Shown: one piece after another, positions 43,026 through 50,801 of the stretch
Layout: every line of letters starts with the position of its first letter
How positions within the stretch are numbered: the first letter of the stretch is position 1
Origin: an uncultured Fulvivirga sp.
GTDB lineage: Bacteria; Bacteroidota; Bacteroidia; Cytophagales; Cyclobacteriaceae
Length of the DNA: 64,000 bases
Reading direction: 5' to 3'
Assembly: GCA_947500555.1 (NCBI GenBank)
Contig: CANMSE010000005.1
Coordinates: 124,001-188,000, forward strand
The notes under the pieces: generated by a model
The model's database searches: none
What the model was told of the DNA's origin: nothing
Seen by the model: only the letters and a program-made list of their open reading frames with translations
Translations under genes and position numbers: made by a program

Positions 43026-44179
43026 GATACAGAGTCTTATTTTATTTTCCTTTTAACACACACATGACTGGCGGGCCCAGCCACCTACTCAACCTTATCG
43101 AAGTACTTGATCAATCAGTTTTTGAACCTATATTACTTACTCAAAAAAAAAGTGAATTATTAGATATTTGTCAATCTAGAGGTATTGAAACGAACATTAT
43201 TGAATTACCTAGCGACTTGGCTAAGACAGGTGGCGCGATCTTAAAATATTCTTTTTTAAAAAAGATAAGAATTATCAGTCAAGTTTGGATTTACAATAAA
43301 AATGTTAAGGCATATATAAGAAAGCAGCACATTGATATTGTTTGGGGTAGAAACATTAAATCTATGATCTATATAGGTCTAGCTTCTAAAATTGCAAAAA
43401 AACCTCTTATTTGGGATGTTGGGATGGAACTTCCAGCCAAGGGAGTATTAAAGATTTTTTACATTTTCTTTGGAATAATATGCTCAAAAGTTATCCTTCA
43501 ATCCGAAAATCTAAAGGGTTCAATTTTTGGAAATAAATTCAAAAAAATACTTTCAAGGAAACTTAAAATTATTCATCCTCCGGTTACGATTACGGCTAAA
43601 GCTGAAAGAGCTAATACTGAGTATCTTCGTATTATCTGTGTAGCTTCAATAAGTGCTCGAAAAAATCAACTAGCTATTTTGACAGCTATGAAGAATCTTC
43701 AATCTCATCATAGAAAAATCAGTTTAAAATTGGTTGGTCCAATAGTCGAAGATTATTATTTTAAATCGTTAACGGATTATATAGATCTATATAATATTAA
43801 AAATGTTGAGTTTATTACATGGTCTGATAATGTATCTCAATTGATGGATGAAGCGGATGTATTTGTATTAACTTCATTAAATGAAGGGGTACCTCGAGTA
43901 TTGAGAGAAGCACTGGTAGCTAGTATGCCAATTATTGCTACAAATGTTGGAGGGGTTTCTGAAGCCGTAATTGATAATGAAACTGGGTTTTTACTGAAAA
44001 CTGATAATGTCCAAGAGTTGATTGATGCAATTGATCGCTTCATTGATGAGCCTGAGCTGTTAAAAACGATGGGGTGCAAAGCTCGGCAATTAGCTGTGGA
44101 TAAGTTTGCTAAAGAAAATTGGGGCCGACTGTACAATTCAATGTTGAAATCGATGATAGCAAAAAATGAAAAAAATTGA
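43022..44179 (+). CDS. GT4-like glycosyltransferase 4
   Basis: A 385-residue GT-B glycosyltransferase starting at a TTG that overlaps the asnB stop by four bases. MTGGPSHLLNLIEVL near 15-29 is the acceptor-domain glycine loop. The donor domain begins LRIICVASISARKNQLAIL, and the donor motif is SLNEGVPRVLREALVASMPI (about 284-303). The motif spacing is similar to glycosyltransferase 5 two genes on, so these two may be related. An A9 tract at 43143-43151 is a possible slippage site but is common in AT-rich DNA. Donor and acceptor are unknown. Confidence 0.87.
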   Translation: MRYRVLFYFPFNTHMTGGPSHLLNLIEVLDQSVFEPILLTQKKSELLDICQSRGIETNIIELPSDLAKTGGAILKYSFLKKIRIISQVWIYNKNVKAYIRKQHIDIVWGRNIKSMIYIGLASKIAKKPLIWDVGMELPAKGVLKIFYIFFGIICSKVILQSENLKGSIFGNKFKKILSRKLKIIHPPVTITAKAERANTEYLRIICVASISARKNQLAILTAMKNLQSHHRKISLKLVGPIVEDYYFKSLTDYIDLYNIKNVEFITWSDNVSQLMDEADVFVLTSLNEGVPRVLREALVASMPIIATNVGGVSEAVIDNETGFLLKTDNVQELIDAIDRFIDEPELLKTMGCKARQLAVDKFAKENWGRLYNSMLKSMIAKNEKN

Positions 44180-44972
44180 TTTTGTTTTTATTGGTCCTCA
44201 GCGAACAGGTACTTCATGGATTGATGTTACTTTGAGAAATCATGATTCCTTATGCCTGCCTTATGGAGTGAAAGAAACAATGTATTTTGATCATGATCAT
44301 GATGAATTAGATACATATTGGCAATATTTTTCGAAGGCAAAGAATTTTCAACTTCTAGGAGAAGTAGCGCCTACTTACTTTGATTCAAAAAAAGCTTGTA
44401 ATAGAATACATGACCTTAATCCCGATTGTAAAATTATAGTTACAATTAGAAATCCAGTTGACAGAGCTTTTTCATTATATTGTCATCATCTGGCAAAAGG
44501 AAGAGTAAGTAAATCGTTTTTAGAAGCAGTTAATGAAAATCCTAGAATTTTAGAATCGGGCAAATACTCAGAATGGTTACCTTTGTGGGAAAAGACTTTT
44601 GGTAAAGAAAACATCTATTTAATTAAAATTGAGGATATAGATTTAAACCCTCAAAAAACAATTGATGAAGTATTAGATTTTTTGGGAGTGCATCATATGC
44701 GTCTGCCTGCCATATCACAACAGCCTATTGGACAGGCTACATTACCACGATTCAAACTACTGGCTAAAATTATGAGTAAGTTAGTAATTTTTTTTAGAAA
44801 AAGGCGCTGGCATTTGATACCTGAAATAGGAAAAAAAATTGGACTAAAAAAGGTCTTCAAAGGAGCTGAAGATGCTCTTCCAAAAATGACGAGAGAAGAA
44901 CATGAATTCTTAAAAGAGTATTTTGACAGAGACTTACAATACTTGAATTTAATCTATGAAAAGAAAGCCTAG
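44166..44972 (+). CDS. Sulfotransferase 3 (PAPS-dependent)
   Basis: A 268-residue protein with a classic sulfotransferase domain. FIGPQRTGTSWID (8-20) is the 5'-phosphosulfate loop, and KIIVTIRNPVDRAFSLYCH (about 97-115) carries the Arg and Ser that bind the 3'-phosphate. IKIEDIDLNP near 158-167 is a late conserved segment. It has the family length and no export signal. It overlaps GT4 genes on both sides by 14-17 bases. It is the third sulfotransferase in 11 kb, each with a different variant of the PAPS loop, which suggests three sulfation positions. Confidence 0.87.
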   Translation: MKKIDFVFIGPQRTGTSWIDVTLRNHDSLCLPYGVKETMYFDHDHDELDTYWQYFSKAKNFQLLGEVAPTYFDSKKACNRIHDLNPDCKIIVTIRNPVDRAFSLYCHHLAKGRVSKSFLEAVNENPRILESGKYSEWLPLWEKTFGKENIYLIKIEDIDLNPQKTIDEVLDFLGVHHMRLPAISQQPIGQATLPRFKLLAKIMSKLVIFFRKRRWHLIPEIGKKIGLKKVFKGAEDALPKMTREEHEFLKEYFDRDLQYLNLIYEKKA

Positions 44973-46110
44973 AGTTGCTCATGTGACAACTATTGCACAG
45001 AGTCTTCATGCTCTTCTTCTTGGTCAAATGATTGAGATAAAGAAAAATGGTTATGAAGTATATGGAATTTCTTCAGATGGTGAGGAAGTCAATGAGCTCG
45101 TTAGATGTGGTATTAAACATATTGCAGTAGATTTCAAAAGAAAGATATCTCCTGTTGCAGATATAAGGACTGTTCTACAATTAAGAAGAATCTTTAAACA
45201 TGAAGAGATTGATATTGTTCATACACATACGCCTAAAGGGACTTTACTTGGACAAATAGCGGCCCGTTGGGCTGGAGCATCAAAAATTATAAGTACATCA
45301 CATGGGTATTATTTTCATGAAAATACTCCATGGCTAAAAAGAAGAGTGTTTATTTGGATAGAACGCTTTGGTGCAATGTTTACGGATGTTATTTATTCTC
45401 AAAATAGAGAGGATATTCATACCGCAATTGAAGAAAATATTTGCAAACCCGATAAAATTAGATTTTTAGGAAATGGAATAGACGTCAATTTTTTTGATCC
45501 CGCCAAGGTATCTCAAACTCTTAAGGAGTCGTTGAAAAAAGAATTATCTATAGAAAGAGCGGAAAAGATAGTTGGTTTTGTTGGTCGTTTAGCTGCTGTG
45601 AGGAAGGGGTTTGCTGATTTTATTAAAGCGGCTGAACTACTCATCCAAGAAAATTCTAAAATTAAGTTTATTGTTATCGGAGAAGCTGACCATGGCAGGC
45701 CTGATGCTATTGAACCATCAGATTTGGAAGGAAGGCCTATTAACAATCATTTTATATTTCTAGGTAAACAACCCAATGATTATTTACCTCAGTATTATTC
45801 TATTATGGACGTTTTTGTTTTACCATCGTTGTTTGAAGGTGTTCCAAGAGTAATTATGGAGGCCAGCGCTATGGGTGTACCAACAGTAGCCACAAATGTT
45901 AGAGGAAATAGAGAAGCTGTCGTGGAGAATTACAATGGCAATCTGGTTCCCTGGAGAGATGTTCATTCTTTGAAAAAAGCTATTTCTGCAATCATTACAA
46001 ACGATGATTATCGTCAAAAGCTTTCAATTGGGTGCAGGAAATTGGCATTGTCTAATTTTGATGAGAAAGAGGTGTTTAAAAAAGTGTTAGAAGCTTATGA
46101 CGAAGAGTAA
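44956..46110 (+). CDS. GT4 glycosyltransferase 5 (PglA/CapM-like)
   Basis: A 384-residue GT4 enzyme. The N-terminal part (ARVAHVTT-like opening, then QSLHALLLGQM and HTHTPKGTLLGQIAARWAG) is like enzymes that act on the first undecaprenyl-linked sugar, such as PglA. The donor domain starts VGFVGRLAAVRKGFADFI, and the motif SLFEGVPRVIMEASAMGVPT (about 291-310) is clear. A PglC-like initiating transferase three genes downstream makes a second-step role reasonable. This order is inferred from similarity, not shown. It overlaps the ATP-grasp gene by 14 bases. Confidence 0.88.
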   Translation: MKRKPRVAHVTTIAQSLHALLLGQMIEIKKNGYEVYGISSDGEEVNELVRCGIKHIAVDFKRKISPVADIRTVLQLRRIFKHEEIDIVHTHTPKGTLLGQIAARWAGASKIISTSHGYYFHENTPWLKRRVFIWIERFGAMFTDVIYSQNREDIHTAIEENICKPDKIRFLGNGIDVNFFDPAKVSQTLKESLKKELSIERAEKIVGFVGRLAAVRKGFADFIKAAELLIQENSKIKFIVIGEADHGRPDAIEPSDLEGRPINNHFIFLGKQPNDYLPQYYSIMDVFVLPSLFEGVPRVIMEASAMGVPTVATNVRGNREAVVENYNGNLVPWRDVHSLKKAISAIITNDDYRQKLSIGCRKLALSNFDEKEVFKKVLEAYDEE

Positions 46111-47050
46111 TATTAATATTTGTAGGACAGGGGGGGGCTCAGCTCCCAATTGGGCACTGAGGTATTTAAAAGAGTTAAATGACGTAACTCTTTTTGTTTG
46201 CGATGCAAACCCATTGTCTGTAAGCTTTTATTCTTATGCCGATCATTTTGAAATAATTCCAATGGCTAGAGATACTAGCTTCGTTCCGTCTATGCTTGAT
46301 TTTTGTAAAAAAAATAACATTTCACTTCTTATACCTGCCGTAGATGAAGAACTGGCGGTATTGTCAAAGCATAAAAAAGATTTTGAGAAACTGGGTGTGA
46401 GGTTAGTAATTTCAGATTTTGATGTATTAATGACATGTTTTAATAAGTGGCAGTTTAGTGAATTCATGACTAAGAATAATTTCTTAATTCCTCATACATA
46501 TCAAGATGTTGAAGCCATAAAGTTGGGAACCAAACTAATTTTAAAGCCTAAAGAAGGAAGAGGATCTACAGGTATATACTTAATAGAAGATCAAGAGGAT
46601 TTAAACTACGCTAAGAAAAAATCTAGTAATTATATAATTCAGGATTACATTGAAGGCACAGAGTATACAGTCGATACATTATCTGATATGAATGGAAATT
46701 TCATTTACGGCTGCCCAAGAGAGAGAGTTGCTACTGACTCTGGAATATCTACTATTGGAAGAACAATAAAAGACACAGAAGTGATAAAAATAATTGAGAA
46801 TTTATTTAATAAACTAGGTATAAAGGGCCCTGCTAATATTCAGTATATTAAAAATAAGGATAAATACTATTTCCTTGAGATCAACCCTCGTTTGTCAGGG
46901 GGAGGTGCACTTACACAAGGGGCTCAAGTGCCTTACATAAAAGATGTTGTTGATGTTGCTTTAGGGAGAAAAGTCCCTAAAAGAGAATCGAAAGAGTCGA
47001 TAATAATGATGAGACAATGGTCGGAGATCTTCATTGATGAAAATCCCTAA
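46097..47050 (+). CDS. ATP-grasp ligase-like protein
   Basis: A 317-residue ATP-grasp protein related to the carbamoyl-phosphate-synthase large-chain fold. An N-terminal pre-ATP-grasp domain (about 1-105) is followed by the grasp domain. KLILKPKEGRGSTGIYLI near 146-163 forms the glycine-rich ATP loop, and YYFLEINPRLSGGG near 258-271 supplies the magnesium-binding Glu and Asn. Stand-alone forms join a carboxylate to an amine. In glycan loci they may add an amino acid to a sugar. It overlaps the next HAD gene by 14 bases. A G8 tract sits in codons 11-14 (46130-46137). Substrate and product are unknown. Confidence 0.8.
   Translation: MTKSNINICRTGGGSAPNWALRYLKELNDVTLFVCDANPLSVSFYSYADHFEIIPMARDTSFVPSMLDFCKKNNISLLIPAVDEELAVLSKHKKDFEKLGVRLVISDFDVLMTCFNKWQFSEFMTKNNFLIPHTYQDVEAIKLGTKLILKPKEGRGSTGIYLIEDQEDLNYAKKKSSNYIIQDYIEGTEYTVDTLSDMNGNFIYGCPRERVATDSGISTIGRTIKDTEVIKIIENLFNKLGIKGPANIQYIKNKDKYYFLEINPRLSGGGALTQGAQVPYIKDVVDVALGRKVPKRESKESIIMMRQWSEIFIDENP
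46130..46137 (+). repeat. G8 homopolymer tract near the start of the ATP-grasp gene
   Basis: Eight consecutive G encode part of Thr-Gly-Gly-Gly-Ser at residues 11-15. This is the longest poly-G run noticed in the window. A one-base length change would end translation early, as in known contingency loci. The present length is in frame. Confidence 0.7.
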
Positions 47051-47723
47051 AAATAACTTTGGATCAATAAAGGCGATAATTTTTGATCTAGATTGGACAT
47101 TATATGATAGTACATCATATTATCACCAATGCTTGAGGGCAGTAAGTGAAATTATTAGTGAGGAAACAGGAAAAAATGTCAATAGACTTTATCAAAATCT
47201 AATTAATAGCTGGAATTTTAAAGGCCCCACTTATAATAGACTTTTTGATGATTGGTTGCGCGAATTTGAAATGTTTACTGAGCAAAGATTGCAAAAATGT
47301 ATTAAGTCAATGCGATCAAATAACCACTATAATATAGATTGTTACTTCGGAATTCATTCGTTTCTTCATGAGCTTAGGGGCCGCTATAAATTAGGCTTAC
47401 TCACAGAAGGTCAATCAGGTACACAGCGAAATAAAATTGATAAACTTAAAGTTGGTAAATACTTTGATGAAGTATTAGTAACACAGGACATTGGGTTTGA
47501 TAAGTTGTCAGGCAGGCCGCTTTTACACTTGATCCATAGTCTGAATTTAACACCTGAAGAGGTTCTTTCTGTAGGGGATGTTATATCGAAAGATATTTTG
47601 CCTGCGTTAAACGTTGGATCTAGTGCGGTGCACATAAAAACTAATCCATTTGAGATTGAGAAAAATCATCAGCTAAACTTTTTATCTTTAAGCAAAACAA
47701 CGGACTTAGTTAATTATCTCTAG
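47037..47723 (+). CDS. HAD-superfamily hydrolase
   Basis: A 228-residue HAD phosphatase-like protein from the ATG at 47037 (a TTG one codon earlier is possible). IIFDLDWTLYDS contains the nucleophile DxD pair. LLTEGQSG near 120-127 is motif II, FDKLSGRP contains the motif III Lys, and LSVGDVISKDILPAL is motif IV. The helical cap between motifs I and II places it in subclass I, like phosphoglycolate phosphatase. It overlaps the ATP-grasp gene, so the two probably act on the same metabolite. It might dephosphorylate a precursor of the group that the ligase attaches, but nothing in the sequence names that substrate. Confidence 0.82.
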   Translation: MKIPKNNFGSIKAIIFDLDWTLYDSTSYYHQCLRAVSEIISEETGKNVNRLYQNLINSWNFKGPTYNRLFDDWLREFEMFTEQRLQKCIKSMRSNNHYNIDCYFGIHSFLHELRGRYKLGLLTEGQSGTQRNKIDKLKVGKYFDEVLVTQDIGFDKLSGRPLLHLIHSLNLTPEEVLSVGDVISKDILPALNVGSSAVHIKTNPFEIEKNHQLNFLSLSKTTDLVNYL

Positions 47724-47725
47724 CC

Positions 47726-48340
47726 ATGCTTTCTATAAACCTGACATTGAAAAGATTGATTGACATCATAATATCAATGTTAATGCTAGTATTGTTTTTC
47801 CCTTTTTTAATGATCATAGGTTTAATTGTTTTTTTTTCAAGCGGTTGGCCAATTATATTTTGTCAAACCAGAGCTGGTAAACACGGAAAGGGTTTTACAA
47901 TATTTAAATTTAGAACAATGCGGAATAGTTCTAAAGGTACTGATAAGGGTATAAAAAGGCAGGATCCGAGAATTACATTTATAGGCCATACCTTGAGAAA
48001 ATGGAGTATTGATGAGCTACCACAGTTGATAAATGTGCTGATGGGTGATATGAGTTTTGTGGGGCCTCGACCACTACTTATAGAGTATGTGGACAGATAT
48101 AATGAGTTGCAAAAACGAAGGCTGGAGATGAAGCCTGGTATTACAGGATTGCAACAAGTAGAATGTAGATATGAAAGTTCTTGGGAAAGAAAATTTGAAT
48201 ACGATCTATTATATATTAACTCATTTAATCTACTTTTAGATTTCAAAATCCTGTTAAAAACGGTTAAGATTATACTTTTTCTGCCCTCACAGGCTGAGTC
48301 TGGAGGAGTTACTACAGAATTTTTAGGCGATAGAAGATGA
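47726..48340 (+). CDS. Initiating undecaprenyl-phosphate sugar-1-phosphate transferase (PglC-like)
   Basis: A monotopic phosphoglycosyltransferase of 204 residues that moves a sugar-1-phosphate onto undecaprenyl phosphate to start the repeat unit. It has one N-terminal re-entrant helix (about 12-36), then GKGFTIFKFRTMR near 52-64. The catalytic region WSIDELPQLINVLMGDMSFV holds the Asp-Glu dyad, and GPRPLL follows. It is the short PglC-type form without the extra helices of WbaP. The downstream PglD- and PglE-like genes suggest that the sugar is diacetylbacillosamine or a close relative. It overlaps the deacetylase gene by four bases. Confidence 0.9.
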   Translation: MLSINLTLKRLIDIIISMLMLVLFFPFLMIIGLIVFFSSGWPIIFCQTRAGKHGKGFTIFKFRTMRNSSKGTDKGIKRQDPRITFIGHTLRKWSIDELPQLINVLMGDMSFVGPRPLLIEYVDRYNELQKRRLEMKPGITGLQQVECRYESSWERKFEYDLLYINSFNLLLDFKILLKTVKIILFLPSQAESGGVTTEFLGDRR

Positions 48341-49005
48341 AAGATAAAATATTAGTTGTTGCACCTCATGCGGATGACGAGGTGCTGGGTTGTGGTGCTA
48401 CAATTGCTAAGTATAAGAAACATGGTCATGAAGTACACATTCTGATTATTACCAAAGGTATTAAGGATCTATTTAGTGAAGACTACATGATTAATGTTAG
48501 AGATGAAGCAAAAAAAGCTCATACAGTTCTTGGGGTAGATAGTACTGAATTTTTAGATTTCCCAGCCCCTGCTCTTGATAATGTCGAAGCTTACAAAATT
48601 GCTAATGCTATACAGTTGAAAGTAAAGAATTTTAACCCTGATGTTGTTTACATTCCTCATAGAGGAGACATCCACAAGGATCACAGAATGGTTTTTGAGG
48701 CATGTTTGGTAGCATTGAGACCTGTAAATGGCTTGAAAATCAAACAAATATTGTCTTATGAAACGCTATCTGAAACTGAATGGGCGGCACCTTTTGGAGA
48801 TGATGCTTTTATTCCTAATCATTTTGAGATAATTGATGATTATCTGAATATGAAAATAAGGGCCTTTGAGTGTTTTAAAAGCCAAATCAAAGAGTTTCCT
48901 AATTCTCGATCTATCCAGGCAATTAAGTCTTTAGGGCAAATACGAGGTGCCACAATTGGAACTCATTCAGCTGAAGCTTTTATGTTAATAAGACAAATTA
49001 ACTAA
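48337..49005 (+). CDS. PIG-L family (LmbE-like) deacetylase
   Basis: A 222-residue zinc-dependent N-deacetylase. VAPHADDEVLGCG near 7-19 is the defining PHxDDE motif, and HRGDIHKDHRMV near 108-119 holds the third metal-binding His. In this family the enzymes remove N-acetyl groups from GlcNAc-containing lipids or mycothiol precursors. Placed between the initiating transferase and the PglD/PglE pair, it may remove or exchange an N-acyl group on the first amino sugar. That step is not part of the standard bacillosamine pathway, so its substrate is an open question. The coupled start suggests it belongs to this sub-operon. Confidence 0.87.
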   Translation: MKDKILVVAPHADDEVLGCGATIAKYKKHGHEVHILIITKGIKDLFSEDYMINVRDEAKKAHTVLGVDSTEFLDFPAPALDNVEAYKIANAIQLKVKNFNPDVVYIPHRGDIHKDHRMVFEACLVALRPVNGLKIKQILSYETLSETEWAAPFGDDAFIPNHFEIIDDYLNMKIRAFECFKSQIKEFPNSRSIQAIKSLGQIRGATIGTHSAEAFMLIRQIN

Positions 49006-49006
49006 T

Positions 49007-49594
49007 ATGCTAGTCTACGGAGCAGGTGGTCATGCAAAAGTGGTCTATGAATGTCTCAAAGCACAGTCTCAAACAGTGAAGTGCTTCGTTGACCCATTTA
49101 GACAAAAACAACATTTATTCGATATTCCTATACTCGAGTCTTATGATCCTGAGTATAAAACTGATGATGAAATGATTATTGCTATTGGTGATAATCAAAT
49201 TAGGAAACAAATAGCAAAAACAATTAACCATAACTTCGGTACCGTAATTCATTCATCAAGTTTAATATCTGGAACCGTATTAATTGGTGACGGAACAGTG
49301 GTATTCCATAACTCAGTTATACAATCATCTACAACTATTGGTAAGCACTGTATTGTCAATACACACGCTTCGGTCGATCATGATTGTGTAGTTAATAACT
49401 TTGTACATATTGCTCCAAATACTACAATTTGTGGAAATGTAAAAATTGGAGAAGGTTCATTTATTGGGGCTGGCTCAACCATTATACCCAATGTTTCAAT
49501 AGGTAAATGGGTGAAAATAGGGGCAGGAACTGTGGTTATCAATGATATTCCAGATAATGTCACTGTTGTTGGAAATCCTGCAAGAATAATATAG
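49007..49594 (+). CDS. PglD/NeuD-family sugar O- or N-acyltransferase
   Basis: A 195-residue left-handed beta-helix acyltransferase. The N-terminal Rossmann-like part starts LVYGAGGHAKVVYE, which binds the nucleotide sugar. Hexapeptide repeats run from about 90 to 190 (VLIGDGTVVF, VNTHASVDHDC with the likely catalytic His, IGEGSFIGAGSTII, IGAGTVV). This matches PglD, which acetylates the 4-amino group of a UDP-6-deoxy sugar. It sits two bases before the aminotransferase gene. A LegH-like role for the nonulosonate module is an alternative because no other acyltransferase is present. Confidence 0.88.
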   Translation: MLVYGAGGHAKVVYECLKAQSQTVKCFVDPFRQKQHLFDIPILESYDPEYKTDDEMIIAIGDNQIRKQIAKTINHNFGTVIHSSSLISGTVLIGDGTVVFHNSVIQSSTTIGKHCIVNTHASVDHDCVVNNFVHIAPNTTICGNVKIGEGSFIGAGSTIIPNVSIGKWVKIGAGTVVINDIPDNVTVVGNPARII

Positions 49595-49596
49595 CT

Positions 49597-50712
49597 ATGA
49601 AAGAACGAATTTACCTATCTCCTCCACATATGAGCGGTAATGAGCTCACTTATATCAATAAAGCTTTTGAAGAGAACTGGATATCATCTGTAGGTCCTAA
49701 TTTGGACAGATTTGAGCAACAACTTAATGAGCATAGCGGTAAATACTGTGCTGCTTTAAGCTCAGGGACCGCTGCTATTCATTTGGCATTAATCCATATA
49801 GGAGTATCTAGAGGCGACAGTGTGATTTGCTCATCATTCACTTTTACAGCTTCTGCTAATCCAATTGTATACCTTGGTGCTAAACCAATTTTTGTCGATA
49901 GTGAGCCGTCTACTTGGAATATGTCACCTCAGTATCTTGAAGAGGCTATTGTTTCCGAAATTAGGAATGGCAAAAAACCAAAAGCGATAATCTTAGTTCA
50001 TTTATATGGCATGCCTGCTCAGATTGACTCAATTGTCGAAATAGCCAAGCGATATGAAATACATATTGTAGAAGATGCTGCCGAGGCATTAGGCTCAACC
50101 TATTGCAGTAAAAACCTTGGAACTTTTGGCGATCTTGGTATATATTCTTTTAATGGGAATAAAATGATTACAACTTCAGGGGGTGGTGCATTAGTTGCTG
50201 AAGACCCAGAAACTATAGAAAAGGTCAAGTTTTTGTCCACACAGGCAAGAGATAAAGCACCTCATTATCAACATAGTCAATTAGGCTATAATTATAGAAT
50301 GAGTAACATTAGTGCAGGAATTGGTGTGGGACAAATGGAGGTTTTAGATAAAAGGGTAGAGCAAAGAAGAAATGTCTTTAACACTTATAAACTACAATTA
50401 TCTAATGACCTTCCTATTCTTTTTCTTGAAGAACCTGAAGGCTGTTTTTCTAATAGATGGCTTACCACTATTTGGTTTGATCATAAAAGCATTGATATCT
50501 ATAAGATCATGTCTAAGTTGGAAAACGAAAATATTGAAACAAGAGCATTGTGGAAACCCTTGCATATGCAGCCATTATTTGATGGTAACACATATTATGG
50601 AGATCAATTAAGTGAAAGCCTTTTCAAAAAAGGACTCTGTCTTCCATCTGGTTCAAATCTTCAAGAAGAGGATTTACATAGAATTATATCCAATATGAGA
50701 AAATTCTTATAA
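49597..50712 (+). CDS. DegT/DnrJ/EryC1/StrS aminotransferase (PglE-like)
   Basis: A PLP-dependent aminotransferase of 371 residues acting on 4-keto-6-deoxy nucleotide sugars. The PLP Lys189 lies in SFNGNKMITTSGGG, and VEDAAEALGS at 158-167 holds the pyridine-binding Asp160. SSGTAAIHLAL near 55-65 binds the phosphate. N- and C-terminal segments match the PglE/LegC group, which makes the 4-amino sugar. It is the only such aminotransferase in the window, so it could serve the bacillosamine-like route, the LegB route, or both. An 89-base gap follows before the T9SS gene, so the transcript may end here. Confidence 0.9.
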   Translation: MKERIYLSPPHMSGNELTYINKAFEENWISSVGPNLDRFEQQLNEHSGKYCAALSSGTAAIHLALIHIGVSRGDSVICSSFTFTASANPIVYLGAKPIFVDSEPSTWNMSPQYLEEAIVSEIRNGKKPKAIILVHLYGMPAQIDSIVEIAKRYEIHIVEDAAEALGSTYCSKNLGTFGDLGIYSFNGNKMITTSGGGALVAEDPETIEKVKFLSTQARDKAPHYQHSQLGYNYRMSNISAGIGVGQMEVLDKRVEQRRNVFNTYKLQLSNDLPILFLEEPEGCFSNRWLTTIWFDHKSIDIYKIMSKLENENIETRALWKPLHMQPLFDGNTYYGDQLSESLFKKGLCLPSGSNLQEEDLHRIISNMRKFL

Positions 50713-50801
50713 TAATACTAACTTTAAGTACAGAACTGTAGTTACTTTTTGTATTGCTTATGGATTAACCTAGTTAGTAAATGTACTGTAAATAAAGACC
50801 A

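Noticed and set aside
43143..43151. A9 tract in glycosyltransferase 4 as a phase-variation site
   Set aside because: Poly-A runs of this length are expected by chance in this AT-rich locus; it is only noted in the gene entry.
35497..46110. Recent duplication of the five GT4 genes
   Set aside because: Their motifs and lengths differ clearly, so they are separate family members and not fresh copies.
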